Shown here: positions 1 through 13,110 of the stretch, piece after piece | How positions within the stretch are numbered: the first letter of the stretch is position 1 | How the letters are laid out: every line of letters starts with the position of its first letter | Source of the DNA: Ailanthus altissimus | Taxonomy: Eukaryota; Streptophyta; Magnoliopsida; Sapindales; Simaroubaceae | NCBI GenBank assembly: GCA_946807835.1 | Contig: OX327684.1 | Coordinates: 13,850,501-13,914,500, forward strand | Reading direction: 5' to 3' | Length of the DNA stretch: 64,000 nucleotides | Translations under genes and position numbers: made by a program | Notes under the pieces: generated by a model | The model's database searches: none | Seen by the model: only the letters and a program-made list of their open reading frames with translations | Told to the model about the DNA's origin: nothing

Positions 1-573
1 TTTCATAGGTAGGGGTGGTGCACCGCCCCTCCCCCGCTCTATTTGATGGTGACCGATGGTGGCCGCCACCCCTCTCCCACTATTTTTAGTATTTTTTTAC
101 AAAACAAAGACTATATCATTGCATAAATCAGAAAAAAAATAAAGTTTAATAATGTAAAATTAGACAAATTTTACCATTAAAATGTCACCAAAAAATGGCA
201 GTCAGCTAATCATCGATTTTTAGAGACAATGTCAATTCTTTTTTAATTTTTTAATTTTAATTTGATTCATTTTAAAAAATATTTAATAAAAATTTAAATT
301 AATTACGTGATAACACATACCAGATAATTAGTGGATATTTGATTAAGGGTATTAAGATAAAAATATAAATAAATATTTAATAATAAATTTTTAACGACAA
401 AAATTAATATAATAATTATTAAAATATAAAAAATTACGCTAGTATATACCCCAAAAATAGAAAACTAAAATGTCATTCTTTTTATGTGTTCATTGACAAA
501 CTAATTAAAGTTTACGATCTATTGAGTTGCATGATACAATCAATCAAGCTAATTTTACTTTATTAATGACAAT
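1..573. other. AT-rich sequence without a gene
   Basis: No open frame of note and no family resemblance was seen. The first 90 bases are GC-richer and contain small inverted GGTGGTGC/GCACCGCC stretches. They could be the edge of a repeat that starts before the window, but there is nothing to test this with. Confidence 0.5.
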
Positions 574-581
574 AAATTTAT

Positions 582-593
582 TAGGGGTGGGCA
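582..593. repeat. hAT left terminal inverted repeat
   Basis: TAGGGGTGGGCA is the exact reverse complement of 5677-5688. It directly follows the target copy AAATTTAT at 574-581. Confidence 0.93.
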
Positions 594-775
594 TTTTAGG
601 GTTTGGGTTGGGTTCGAGAATTCTCGAACCCTACCCGAACCCGATCGAGACAGAGAAATGTACCCCGTTCGGGACATATTTCAGGTCAGGACTATTCCCG
701 ACCTGAATCAGTTTGGGTCGAGAATTTTTAAATTTTTTTTTGTTAAATTACTTTGAAACGGTGTCGTTTCAGGTA

Positions 776-998
776 CGGATGGGACGTTTCAGAAATTTTT
801 AGGTCGGGTTCGGGACGGGACGTTTCGGAAATTTTCGGGTCGGGTTCGGGACAGGACATTTTGGGAAATTTTGGGTCAGGTTCGAGACGGGACGGTTCGG
901 GAAATTTTGGGTCTGGTTCGGGATGGGACGGTTCAAAAATTTTCGGGTCGGGTTCGGGACGGGACAGTCTGATTTGGGACGGATCAAAAATTTGTTAA
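776..998. repeat. 36-bp GC-rich subterminal tandem repeats of the hAT element
   Basis: About five and a half copies of a 36-bp unit built on GGGACGGGAC, a short AT spacer and GGGTCGGGTTC. Short open frames cross the array on both strands only because the unit length is a multiple of three. In hAT elements, clustered subterminal motifs are transposase-binding sites. That role is inferred here. Confidence 0.8.
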
Positions 999-1089
999 TG
1001 TTAAATTCAAATTAAAGTATTCTAAATTTCATAATTATTATAATATTTAACAAATTTGTTAATTAATTTCTAGATTCAAAATGAATATA

Positions 1090-1650
1090 AATTACATAAA
1101 GTAGTAAATAGAAATATTATAATTAAAATTCAATGGCGTAAAATATTGTTATTGTCATTTTGAAATCGATTCATTCCAAATCTAATTACTTAAAATTTTG
1201 TCATTATATAATTACGTGAAATAGAAATATTATAATTTGATTAGTTTTGAAATCGATTTGTTTCAATTAAAATTCAACGGCGTAAAATATTGTTATTGTT
1301 ATATTGAGATCGATTTCATTCCAAATCTAATTACTTAAAATTTTGCCATTATAAATTCAATTCAAGTTGAAATACGTTAAATATTTTAATTTGAAATATT
1401 ATTTCGATTTCAATGACGTTAAATATCATGGATTTGAATTGCGTTAAATGTTATTATTTGAAATTAAATTACATGAAATAGAAATATTATAATTTGATTA
1501 GTTTTGAAATCGATTCGTTTCAATTAAAATTCAACGGCGTAAAATATTGTTATTGTCATATTGAGATCAATTTCATTCCAAATCTAATTATTTAAAATGT
1601 TGTCATTATAAATTCAATTCAATGGCGTAAAATATTATTATTGTCATATT
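1090..1650. repeat. AT-rich imperfect repeats inside the hAT element
   Basis: A block of about 160 bp at about 1211-1371 recurs at about 1469-1625, roughly 258 bp apart, with partial copies before and after. The motif GGCGTAAAATATT (C or T variant upstream) occurs four times, near 1135, 1276, 1535 and 1624. No coding capacity was seen. It lies between the left subterminal repeats and the 3' end of the transposase gene. Confidence 0.7.
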
Positions 1651-2051
1651 TTTAAGAAAATTTTGACAGAATCTCCCTTTATTTTGGATATTCCATTGAT
1701 TGAATATAATAACCTGCTAAATTAACATTCACATATCATAACCAACTACAATAACACATAATAATTAACAACATTTCTTCCACTAATACAAATCAAATAA
1801 AAGATTAAGTCCAAAATTTAATAATTTATAAAGCATTAGTTAAACTCCGAAACTCATCGGGGAGCCTTCACATAAAAAAGAGATCTCTAACCATACCACG
1901 AGTAAATATAAATAACATGATTTACTGCTGATGTAGTGCCGGTGCCCGTGGACGCTCTTGCATTGACAAATGAGCAAACTCTACACGAAAAAAAAATACA
2001 AGTAAAAATGTAGGCACATAAGTATAAATATTTGAATTTTATTATAGTAAT

Positions 2052-4258
2052 TCACATTATTTTACCTGTTTCTAGTTGGTCATAATATTGAGCATCTGCA
2101 AGCAATCCTTCTTCTCGCTTCGCTTTATCCACTAAAAGCGAAGATCGTATCCAATTTTGTCCATATATCAAGCCCTCAACTACTTTCGAAGTTAGCGAAC
2201 TCCGAAATGAATCAAGAATACGACCTTCGATACTGAAAACTGAGTCAGAGGCCATAGTAGATACAGGTACAGCAAGTATATCTCTAATTATACGTGACAA
2301 AATCGAATATCTCTCAGCATTCAACCTCCACCACTGTAAAACATCAAAATGCGGGTTGCGAGGATTCTTAAGTTTATCCATGAAGTATTTTTTCACCTCA
2401 TACATTTCTTCCAAATCATCATCGTCCTCTGCAAGCCCAATGTATTCACTCCAAAGGTCATCGCGCCGCATAACATCTGCAACTAGTGAGGTCGAGGTGC
2501 TATCGGGTAATACTGACTGTGAAATAAGCATGCTACTAGTACTATTACTCCCACCACCAACAACAGTACCACTAGCAGTAGATGCACCACACTGTGATTT
2601 GTCATGCAATGCACTATAGGCTTCATAAAGCCTAAACAATAACTCTTTACTGAGATATTTCATTTCTTTAATTCTTGCGCTGTCATTACCAAAGAGTTTC
2701 GTAAAACAAAATTCAGTAAACTGCATCTTACGCCGTGGATCAAGTAAAGTACCTATTATCAAAATCTTATTAATCTTCTCACTGGATTCCTAATATTTAT
2801 CAAATTTTAACCTCATCTTGTTTGCCATGTCTCCCAAAGAATAGTCATTACTTTGACTCATTTTGTTAAGCAGGAATGTATCATGCAAATCTCATTGAAA
2901 CAGTCTGTAGAGGTAACACTTAATGAAGCACTGAATTTTAATATTGCTTCATAAAAAGATTGCAAAAATAACACAAAATGCTCAGCATTCTCTCAATCTG
3001 AACTAACAGGTGGCCCTTGTCTTCTCTTTCCATTTTCCTCATCTAAAAAATAAATTCCATATAAATGATCATCATTTGCAATCAAATCAAAAGCCTTCTA
3101 AAATTTCAATGCAGTCATCAACATTAAGTAGGTAGAATTCCACCTAGTTGGCACATCTAACACTACGCTTCCCTTATACTCAATCTTCTCCCTTTCCACA
3201 TAATACTTAAAGGCTTGCAAGCGCGATCCAGAAGATCTAACATATTTTATTGCGTTTTGTATAGAAATCACGCTATCATTTAAATCCTTCAACCCATCTG
3301 TTACAATCAAGTTTAAAATCCGCGCACAATAGCACACATGCATGTATTCCCCATTCAAAACCAAAGAATCTTCTCTCCGACTTTTCAATCTCTTCTTCAA
3401 GTGAGATAAGGCAACATCATTAGCACTTGCATTATCAACTGTTACACAAAATACTTTATCAATATTCTAATTTAACAAACAATCCTCCAATTGCTTCCCG
3501 ATTGTATCTCATTTGTGGTTTAAAATTGAGGCAAAGCTCAAAATCCTCATATGCAAATGCCAATGACTATCTATAAAGTGAGCTGTGACAACCATATAAC
3601 TATTATTATGAATGAAAGTCCAAACGTCAGTGGTCAAGCTCACTCGTTGCCCACTAATTAAACTCTTCAATAAGCCTTTCTCTAAACCAAATAACTCAAC
3701 TGCATCTCTTGTTATGGTTCTACGAGATGGAACATCAAATCTAGGAACTACCACGCTATTATAATATAGAAACCCGGCATTCTCCACAAAACTAAAAGGT
3801 AGCTCATCCATTACTACCATTTTAACAAGAGCTTCTCGACATCCAACTTGACTCCATCCTCTGGATACAGCATTACTACCCTCTTCTTCTTCTCCAGTAG
3901 GTTCTTTACCAAAAACTAGTTGTTGATCATCAATCGCCTTTTTGTTAAACTCGACACATCTCTTTAAGTGTTTTGACATACCATTGGTTCCATGAAGCAC
4001 TGAATGACAACTAATCAACTTACCACAATGATTACACTTTGCTTTGTCTGTTAACGTTTTACTTTTTTTGAAGTGCAACCATGCTTTCGATCTTTGTGCC
4101 GATGCTTGTGGCATAAGCTTTCTCTTTTTTTCTTTAGAGCGTGGCAGAAAGGAAGCTTTTTCTTCCTTACCCGTATCCCTCTTATGATCGTTCTCAGAAT
4201 TTGATTGAGAATTTTAAGTCCTCAAAATTATTACTAGCTGAACTTGAATCTGAATCCA
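2052..4258 (-). pseudogene. hAT transposase, BED zinc finger type, inactivated
   Basis: This encoded the transposase that cuts and inserts its own element in the nucleus. The likely start is the ATG at 4258 (MDSDSSSASN...). A frameshift follows before the N-terminal part, which reads to 3509 and holds a BED zinc finger (KAWLHFKKSK, CNHCGK, KHLKRC). The same frame continues at 3098-3400 (CARILNLIVTDGLKDLNDSV, RWNSTYL), separated by in-frame stops. After another frame change, 2052-2762 carries the C-terminal hAT dimerisation region (LQWWRLNAERYSILSRI, VPVSTMASDSVFS, GLIYGQNWIRSS). The order and motifs match RICESLEEPER/Ac-type proteins of about 650-700 residues. Several stops and at least two frameshifts make it non-functional. 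An intact ancestor and domestication are both possible, but the element ends argue for an ordinary transposon. Confidence 0.9.
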
Positions 4259-5399
4259 TTATCTACAAATAAACCTTTGATAAATAAATCATCATTAAAA
4301 AAAGTATCATAAGGTAAATCAAACGAATGAAACGAAATAGTCAGAAAGCAAATCATGATCAAATGGAACAAACAGATCAAATTATCATCATGGGAAAAAT
4401 AAAATAGTTCTATGAGTGACAGACAACCAAATTATCATCATGATCAATCCGATGGGGTGAAGATCCCCGTAGAAAATATTTTTTGAACTTTCTATCAAAA
4501 AGTTCGATACAAAATGATACAAACAATTAATACACAACAATAGCCCATCAAAAGTTCAAAACCATATACCATTACTATATGTGAATAAAAAGAATAACAA
4601 AGCATCATTCCTTCCCAAAATTACTTGAATGAAACCAAGACAACAATATAGAAACAGACACATGACAATTACATATATCTAGTTGTGTTAATAAATGTTG
4701 TCGAACGTTTGAATATTGACTTTTCCTTTATAGGAGATAGGATGAATTTCATTCACTGTTTGATTTCATTCACACGACAAAGTTGAAAAGTCAGTGCCCT
4801 AAATTTTAAGACAAAGCTTTCTTGAACGTTTGATTTCATAGCATTTTCACAAATTTCCCGAACGTGTTTGTCATTCAGCATAAGAATTAAGAGCACAAGC
4901 ATAAAAATTAGTAATTTAGTGAGTACTGCTTCTCAAATCGATGAAGTGAAGATGACAATTACTTAGCAAGTAAAATGAAGATGACAAATATGAAATCAAT
5001 AAACATTTAGGCATTTAGCGAGTACTGCTTCTCAAATCGATCTCCTTACTGTGGTCAGATGTCGGCGATTACCCTCGGCTTCAGAGGACTCACGGTGGTT
5101 GGCGGCCGCGGCAATCGTCCAAATACTGCCCACCCCCAGACTGAGAAGTGAGACCAAGGTTGTAGGGGGGACTGCGACTGGCTCGATGGCGTCCGTCACC
5201 GGTGGCGTTCCTCTTCTGTGGCCGTGGGTAGGGGTTGTGTCGGCGGTGATATTTTGAGAGAGAGAAGAGCCGAAGAGGAATGAGAAATCAAAACAGAAAT
5301 TGAGAGAAGAAGCATTTTCATTCATTTTCGTATTTTCGATCACCAAAACGGCGCCGTTTCAAGCCTCATGAAACGGCGCTGTTTTAAAATTGATATTTG

Positions 5400-5676
5400 C
5401 AAAAAAAAATGTCGGGAATTCCCCACCGGGTCGGGAATTCCAAAAACTCAATTTACAAAAAAATGTTGGGAATTCCCGATAAACGGATTTAAGTTCAGGA
5501 ATTCTCGAACTCATTCAGAAATTTTGAGAATTCCCGATCGGGATCGGGAATTTCCCGAACCTGACCCGACCCATTCGGGACAGAATTTTCTATCCCGAAT
5601 GAGTCCTGAATTCATTTTCGTTCCCGTCCCGACCTAAAATTTGGATCGGATCAAGACAAGTTGGGTACGGAAGATT
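5400..5676. repeat. Right subterminal GC-rich region of the hAT element
   Basis: Repeated TCGGGAATTCC and CCCGACC motifs run up to the right terminal repeat. They mirror the left-end GGGTCGGGTTC array in inverted orientation. The stretch with GAATTTTCTATCCCGAA near 5584 recurs in the short related element at 57865-58355. Confidence 0.75.
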
Positions 5677-5696
5677 TGCCCACCCCTAAAATTTAC

Positions 5697-7689
5697 TATC
5701 CATTCATTATTACCGCATCTAACAAACCCTTTCCATTTGCTAATTAATTAAAGTGATTGAGACGAGGATAATTATCATTTACATCAAACATTCAAACTAT
5801 ATTCATATATAATTATTCATCAGAAAACAAGATAAAAAAATCCAGCACTCAATCTTTTACAGGGGGCTTGACTCTGAAAAAAAAAAAATGGAACATGGGT
5901 TGTTTTTGAACCTCACATGCATGCAGCAGCCATAGCTAACTGCTTGGTAGCTCACTAGCTCTCCATCTTTAAGTTTTATGAATTTTTTTTTTTTCAAAAT
6001 TTTTGCTGGTGTTAATGTTCGTTTCACTTTCCCATATATTTACCAATACTGTCTAAATTCATATCCCATATTAGGCTGGTTGCTCTCAGAACTGATGCAT
6101 GCACAGTATTTAATTGGGTTATTAGCATTTTTTTTCAATCTTAATACACCCTTTTTTCTGTCATCATCATTCATCAGTGTGCAAATCTTACCTTTTAATT
6201 TCTTGTATACTCTAAATGTGCCACCAATACGTTATATTTTCTTGATAAGTAGGAATTGTTGATCATTTTGATACTGAAATTGTCAAATCATTTCAGTATA
6301 AGTAGGTGCTGGCCATGACTTGTTCCCCCTCCCAAGTACTGTTCAAGCACGTAACTATAGAGGGCCTCGTCCTCCATGACTGATGCAATTCATAGCTTAA
6401 ACGTGAACGTAAACATAAAACGGTGCTGCAATAACAAATGATTAATTGAAAACGGTTTTCATATTTGGTTAAGAAAAATTGCCACTTAATTTTTTGTTGT
6501 TTAAAAATTATTATATAATAATATTTTTTTAGTATGGATGTTCACATTAACATGAATTGAGCTCTTGCAAACATTTTTATTTTGCTATAATATAGCATTT
6601 TTTTTTTTATTGAGAGCCATTTAAGATCTACATCTCATCAAGTGTGAACGTCTACACTAGATGTTAACTGTTATCATAAATACATAAAATTTGTTTTGAT
6701 GCTATAAAAAATTAAAACATGATCCATATCTTATACATACGTGGCTAATTTTCTATATACAAAATTTGAATTAGAATTTTCTCTTAATATAAATTCTTTT
6801 AAACTTTAAAAGGTTACACGAGTAACACAACACATCTACATTATTGTTTAGATATGATTTTTTTTTTTGGAAAAATGCTATTTTGGTATTTGATTTTTGG
6901 ATGCCAACTTAGTTCCTCACCCCCACCCCCCAATATATACCATATTAGTCATTGTCATTAACCCCGCCCTCAATATATACCATATTAGTAATTAACATTA
7001 AAAAAAAATTCTATTAAATAGTTATTGTTCGAGGGCAAAAGTGTACTTTTAATATTTCTCATTAAAATTGTCAAAAAGCCAATTTAAAAAGACTTTCGTT
7101 ATCTTCATTAAATACATAATTCTAGCCAAAAAAACTAAGAAAAACCTTGGAAAACAACAGAGCCTTAAAATCTCTCTCTTTCTAATGTCCATCGAACCTA
7201 AATCTTAAAAAAAATATTTAGTGAAGAAATTAGTCATTTCAAGGAACTCATTTGAAGTCTATTATCAACAAGGTGAGAAGAAATCAAGACCAAATCGAAT
7301 AATTTGTATTGTTAGTATATACAATAATCATAAAAGAATACTTTTGCTAATGGGAATGTTGTTTCTAATGTTTACACCTTTTTATTAAGGTCATTGTTAA
7401 GTGATTTGTTAAATAGGGGATGAGTTTTATTATATTGCATGAATATTTTAGTGGGTAAATTTCATAGGTTTGAATAGGGGGAATGGTATTCTATGAATGT
7501 GTTCTATGAGTGAATTTTTTTATTGTATTCTCTGAGTGGGCTATGTAAATGTATTATCTATGTGGGTTCTATGAATGCATTATCTGTGTGGGTTTAATGA
7601 ATGGTGCTTCACCTAATTATGATTAGATTTTGTACTAACTGTATTTTTTTATGCAATGTGTTTCATTATATGGGATATTTGGAGAAGAA
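5697..7689. other. Intergenic AT-rich sequence
   Basis: No gene recognised. At 6932-6990 a short motif with CAATATATACCATATTAGT occurs twice in tandem. The short frames here consist of low-complexity T-rich sequence and are not supported. Confidence 0.5.
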
Positions 7690-7950
7690 TATGTTATTTT
7701 GTGGGCAAAATATAGAGTTGGAGATGTTGACTTAGACTACATAAGTTTGGTGTATTTCATTAATGAAGTGATGATGATAGAGTTTCGAAGACTTAAGCAT
7801 TATGATAAGTAGCTTTTGATCTGGGAGATAATATTAGAATCTGGTGGGGGAATTCTAATTTAGAGTTAATTAGGTTTGTTACAAAGGCTTTAGAAAAATG
7901 GATAAAGATTGTAAATTTTAAGTTAGATGTATTGGCAGTTGACTCATTAC

Positions 7951-8188
7951 CACCCAATGTTCCTAATGTATAAACCAACCCTGAAGCTAAAACACCTTTA
8001 TTCCAAATAGCACCCAAAATTCCTAATTCAATCTCTAACCCTGAAACAAAATCACCTCTATATAAAACAGCACCCTAAGCTTTTAATTTAACCCCTAACC
8101 GTGAAACAAAACCACTTCCATATGAAACAGCACCCTAAAGTCCTAGATCACCCTTAACCCTGAAACAGAACCATCTCTATACGAAACA
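7951..8188 (+). repeat. 60-bp tandem repeat within the MULE N-terminal coding region
   Basis: Units start at 7981, 8041, 8101 and about 8161 (partial), with a partial 3' half before 7981. Each reads as about 20 residues around NPETKSPLYKTAP. The period is a multiple of three, so this was once a coding repeat, but later copies carry stops. Confidence 0.8.
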
Positions 8189-9161
8189 AAGGATGGTATT
8201 ATGCAGAAAGTGAAGACATTATGTATTGGACATATAAGAGTGAGATTGAGGTTGATGATGAAAATGTCATGAGTGAAAATAATGAGAATGAACTATCTAA
8301 TTATGATAATAAAGATGAGGCTGCAGGTCTTGATGTTAGATGAAATGGTAAGAGAAATGAGAATGGGGTAGTTCAGAAGAGTTGGAGATGAGAATGCCAA
8401 ATTTAAAGTTGGATAAATCTTTAGGAATGTCACTAGATTTAAGAATGCTTTGAAAGACTATACAGTTTAAGACGGAGTTATGTTGCAGAGAATAAAAAAT
8501 GATAAGGTAAGAGTGACTATCAAATGTGCTTCACCTTATTATAAATGGAGAATACACGCATTTGTAATGATTGATAAAATTAGCTTTATGGTCAAGACAC
8601 TGGAAGGTAGAGAGCACGCTTACTTGAAAATTAGTAAGAATACTAAAGTGAATAGCTATTGGGTGGTACAAAAAATGTATCATAATATTAAGAATAATTC
8701 TCATATGGAAGTCTCTTCTATGGCTACTGAGTGGTATAGAAGGTTTAGTACTAGTATAAATAGAAGAATGATGTATAAGACAAAGAAGAAGGTATTGTAG
8801 CTATCAAAAAAAGATTTTGTCAAATTTTATGTTTTTCTCCCAACTTATGTAGGTGTTCTTTTAATAGGGCAACATGTAAGCTTCAGAAAGAGAGGGGAAA
8901 AAATAGGGGTTCTCACTTTAAAACGCCATTTCTAAGCTTTAGAGCTCAGCAAGAAAGGTTTATGAGGGGCTATAGAAGAATAATATACCTAGATGGTTGC
9001 CACCTTAAAGGTCATTTTGGAGAGATATTATTGTTTGTTGTTTCCATTAATGCAAATAATGGCATATTTCTTTGGCTATATGTATTTGTAAGCAGGAAAC
9101 CTAGGATAGTTGGTGTTGGTTTTTACAACTCTTTATTGAGCATATGAGCATCATCAATTGT

Positions 9162-11962
9162 TACGCCTCAGAATCAAAAGATCTGACACACAACATCACT
9201 TACATACATTCAATAATGTGCACTTATAAATAATATTATATACTAATTTCAATCTTTAATTCAACATAGAAATCCTTAACAAGTTGCTAGTAAGTTCAAC
9301 ACTAAAAACAACCTATAACCTAACATATAAACATAAACTTTTATTAATAATATTTAAACATTCATTTCAATTTCTTTCAGAATTATAACAATTGAATTAT
9401 GACTGGGACAATTAGTAAACCGGAGATACCCAGAGTTTTCTCATAGATTAACACTCTACTACGTCACTAGTAGCAACTTTGTTACTAGAAGCCCAGAATA
9501 TATTCATTGCAAATTCTTACTTAATATCAACTAATAACCACACTTGGTAAAACTTAAACTAAATCCAACCACACACAATAAAATAATACATAAGTATTTA
9601 TTCAATAGGGACAAATCAAATATCTTATCCCATATGTCCCCAAATGAAACACTCAGCAACCTAGCAATTTAGGAAACCCAAGGGACAGTAGAAGCCTTGC
9701 CAAATTCGCTAAGCACACATATACCTTATTTACCTAAAATCACCATAAACTATAATGAGTATGAAACTCAGTAAGCATACTAGTTTTTCATATATCAAAT
9801 TACAAATACATATATGTACACAATGCATGTGTATGATATGCTGTAATAAATCAAAATCATAATCTTATCAAATCACATGTCAGGTAAGCGCTTACACATT
9901 CTTTCAAAACATATAATAGGAATACCACTACTCAACTACTACTTAGTAGGACTTACATATCACATATCACAAATAAGCCAAATGTCACTCATAGGTGACG
10001 TACCGTATGAGAGGAATAGTACAAGTGAGGTTTTTAAATTACACATATATAATGCTCATACCCGAAGGTAAAAGTCAAACCCTCACTCTGATCATCGGTG
10101 AGTCCTCTCACATGTACCAATACGCCACTACACAAATGTGATGACTCACTCTTCCTTTAGGTACCAATAGGATCCTCCCTACACACGGAACACATAACAT
10201 ATACCAATCTCGAAGGAAAGGCTACACATAAATGCTCCATAAATCATATAAAATGCCTACTAAGTTAACAGTGAGTTCAAGCATCCCCAAAACACAAAAT
10301 ATTTCTCATGGACATAATACTCTTCAAAAGCTCTCTTTGTTAAACACATTTCACTTTGAAAGCTCACTTTCAAAAATACATATATGTCATGTATGTCCAT
10401 ACTCACATTCATAAACACATGTCTTCACATTTCATATCAAAATATACTTTGACATAACATAAACATATTCCTAACCACATTTACAAAATCATACATAACA
10501 ATTACTATATTTATTGTGATTTCAGTAAAAAGTCTAGTATACTTACCTCTTAGCACTTTCAGCTACAAGGCTTAAATCTCCTTAACCTATCAAGGGAGAT
10601 TAATCCTTTCATGAGCCTCAACATTCATACAAAACACTTTAAATAACTTACAAAATTACACATATTGCACTTATCACATCAAATTGGTCTAATTACTTAG
10701 TTTCTCAAAACTTGTCATTCTGACCACTTACACTTAACAAAATTTTCTTATACATCAAATAATGTCCAATTACTCCAAAATCAGAATATATCGTTCTTGA
10801 CTTATATATCCTTCTTATATATGAATATTATATCATAATTCCTACACATCCATTCCATAAACACCATCGAATCCAAACTACTAACCTGACAGAATCAAAA
10901 TATTTACTGAATAGTATTCAATCTCCCAATTTTATAAAATTATATACTAACTCAAAAATTATAGAAATATCACAGAATTACTCCACATATCTCAATCCAT
11001 GATAAATATTTCACTTCAAAATCACTTCTGAAAGTATTTTAAAACTATTGTATTCTATAGATTTAAAAATCTATTAATCAAATACTGCAATGAGCTGACA
11101 CTCTTTATAAAATCATAACAATTTAACCACATTGATCTAAATTCTCAATTCTGAGTATATCATATTACATATATAAACTTATCATATTCCATAAATTCAT
11201 AAATTTTTAAGATCATTCAGCAGATCAAAAATTATTTTCTCTGTATCATACTGTTAATGCAGGAAATATTTAGAATTTTAGGGTTATTTTGGTAAATTTA
11301 CTTAAAATTCAATTTCTGGAATTTTCAATTGATTTAAAGTCTTAAATGATTATAAACATGTCTAATTTTATATACTAAAAATTTAAAACCAGAATCGAAT
11401 CACAAACATTTATAAAATTCTTGGAACAAGAGACTATCAAGTAGAAATTCTGCAATTCATCATAATTTATCAAGCTATCTATATAGATCATCATCAATTC
11501 TCACAATATCTTACGAAATTCACATTAAATCCTCATTTGTACATATTTTTAGAAATAAAAACTTAAATAAATTAACTAATTTAACACCAAGAAATTAAGA
11601 AAGGGTTATAATATACCTCTTAAAACTTAAATTCTAACTTTCTTCTTCTTCTTCTCTTTCTCTCCCCTTTCTTTCTCTGTTTTCTCACTCTAAAAGAGGT
11701 AGCTCGACCAAAATGAGTGAATTAGAATTTCAAATGTGTATTTTTATACTAAGAGGCTAATTTTTAGTATTTACGAATTAGCCTCTAAAATTTTCAAAGT
11801 ATTACAATTTGGTCCTAAAATAAATCTAAAGTCTTGTAAATAAACCTAATACTAATAATATGTCTTTAACCTATACAAACACTACTAATAACAATACATA
11901 AATCAAGTATCACCCATATACAAATAAAATATGTATATATATATATAAATACATATTCTTAC
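9162..11962. mobile_element. 2.8-kb unclassified insertion in the MULE gene
   Basis: The heptamer CAATTGT stands on both sides, at 9155-9161 and 11963-11969. Deleting one copy plus the insert joins the MULE reading frame exactly (SIV to DTSYYINDMV). The insert has no coding frame of note. It contains a pyrimidine-rich tract at 11635-11700 and a block rich in CTCACATGTACCAATA-like text at 10080-10230. It begins TTACGCCTC, as some plant LTRs do after TG, but no matching TG...CA ends or second LTR were seen. It could be a large solo LTR or a non-autonomous element. Class unknown. Confidence 0.65.
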
Positions 11963-13110
11963 CAATTGTGGATACTAGTTACTACATCAATGACATGGTT
12001 ATAACATAGATATTTGATAGGAAGAAAGGTATAATTATTGCTATAGAAGAATTAATGCCCAATGTTATAGTAAGGTATTGCTGCAGGCATGTGTATGCCA
12101 ATTTTAGATTACTTTACTCCATTGATATATTGAATGAGTACTTTTGAAAGGTTGCCGAAGATACTAACAAGCTTGATTTTTAGCTTGCCATGAATGCAAT
12201 TAAGACAGAAAGCAATGAGGCATATAAGTCGTTAGTAGACAGTGACCTAATACATGGGTTAGCCATTATTTTGATCCCTTTTACAAATCTGACCATGTGA
12301 CAAATAACTTGTTAGAGTCTTGGAATGCTTTCCTTAATTAGAGTAAGAAGTAACCATTGCTGGAATTGTTAGAGTTTATTAGAGTGGAGATTATAAAAAG
12401 AATGATAAGAAGAATGTCGAGGCATGGGATTCAAAAGTGCCTCAAAGGGTCTCAAATAATTAGCAAAAAAATAGGAAACAATCCAGACAACTATGATTGT
12501 ATAGGATGTCAGATGAGTAGCTTGCCATGCAAGTATACCTTAACTTGTATAATCCAAAAGCATGGTAAACCTATTGAATGTGTTGAAAAGTGCCTTTTTT
12601 TAGAGAGGCATATCTACAAACTTATTCTACTACTTTGACTCTCATTCCAAATAAAGCACGGCGGGCCAAACTTGACAAGCCTGAGCTATTACCTCCTATC
12701 AAGTATAAACAACCACGTCAACCTAAGATTAAAAGAAAAAGAGAACCAAAATACATTTCACGTGCCACTTCTAGTGGAAGAAGGATGTTCACACTCAAGT
12801 GTGAAAAGTGGAAAGTAATAAACCACAACAAGAAATTATGACCTATGAATAAGATTGAGAAAATAGCAACTCAAACTAATGAACTCTAATTTGAAGGTTA
12901 TTTTTATTATTTGTTTTATTTTAAGAATAATTTAATTATTTTTATTCTAACCTCTTAATGGTTTAACTGTAATTATTGAACCCAATAATAGACAACAATA
13001 TATTTCCCAGCCAACTTTAGTGACAGCTACTAAAAAATCCATGTCAAAGAATAGGGCTTAGATATCCTATGAGTGAAGGTCCAAGTTCTCAATCTGTTAT
13101 AGAAAAGGTA

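Larger units (their letters stand above)
582..5688 (-). mobile_element. Complete hAT (Ac-like) DNA transposon
   Basis: The element is bounded by perfect 12-bp terminal inverted repeats, TAGGGGTGGGCA at 582-593 and TGCCCACCCCTA at 5677-5688. Outside them lies an 8-bp target duplication with one mismatch, AAATTTAT at 574-581 and AAATTTAC at 5689-5696. Eight-base duplications and short inverted ends are the hallmark of hAT elements. Inside are GC-rich subterminal repeats at both ends and a minus-strand transposase gene with stops and frameshifts. The element is 5,107 bp, a normal size for an autonomous plant hAT, but it should not move by itself now. The call rests on the ends, the duplication and the transposase domains together. 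Confidence 0.93.
7690..13110 (+). pseudogene. Mutator-like (MULE/MuDR) transposase pseudogene, split by an insertion
   Basis: Fragments in order match plant MULE transposases. An acidic N-terminal region contains 20-residue repeats (7951-8188). A MuDR-like region lies at 8480-8800 (ASPYYKWRIHAF, SYWVVQKMYHN). The catalytic start is at 8962-9147 (YLDGCHLKGHFGEILLFVV, with the first acidic residue in YLDGC). After a 2.8-kb insertion it resumes at 11970 (FDRKKGIIIAIEELMP, RYCCRHVYANF). Then come a SWIM-like zinc segment near 12490-12560, with the usual His replaced by Tyr in LPCKYTLTC, and a basic tail (ELLPPIKYKQPRQPKIKRKR) at about 12690. Frameshifts separate these parts and many stops interrupt them. 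Terminal inverted repeats were not found, so the element's limits are unknown. Confidence 0.85.

Noticed and set aside
753..998. Open frame of 81 codons with Gly-Ser-Gly-Arg repeats (and its minus-strand partner)
   Set aside because: It is the 36-bp subterminal tandem repeat of the hAT element. The frame stays open only because the unit length is divisible by three.
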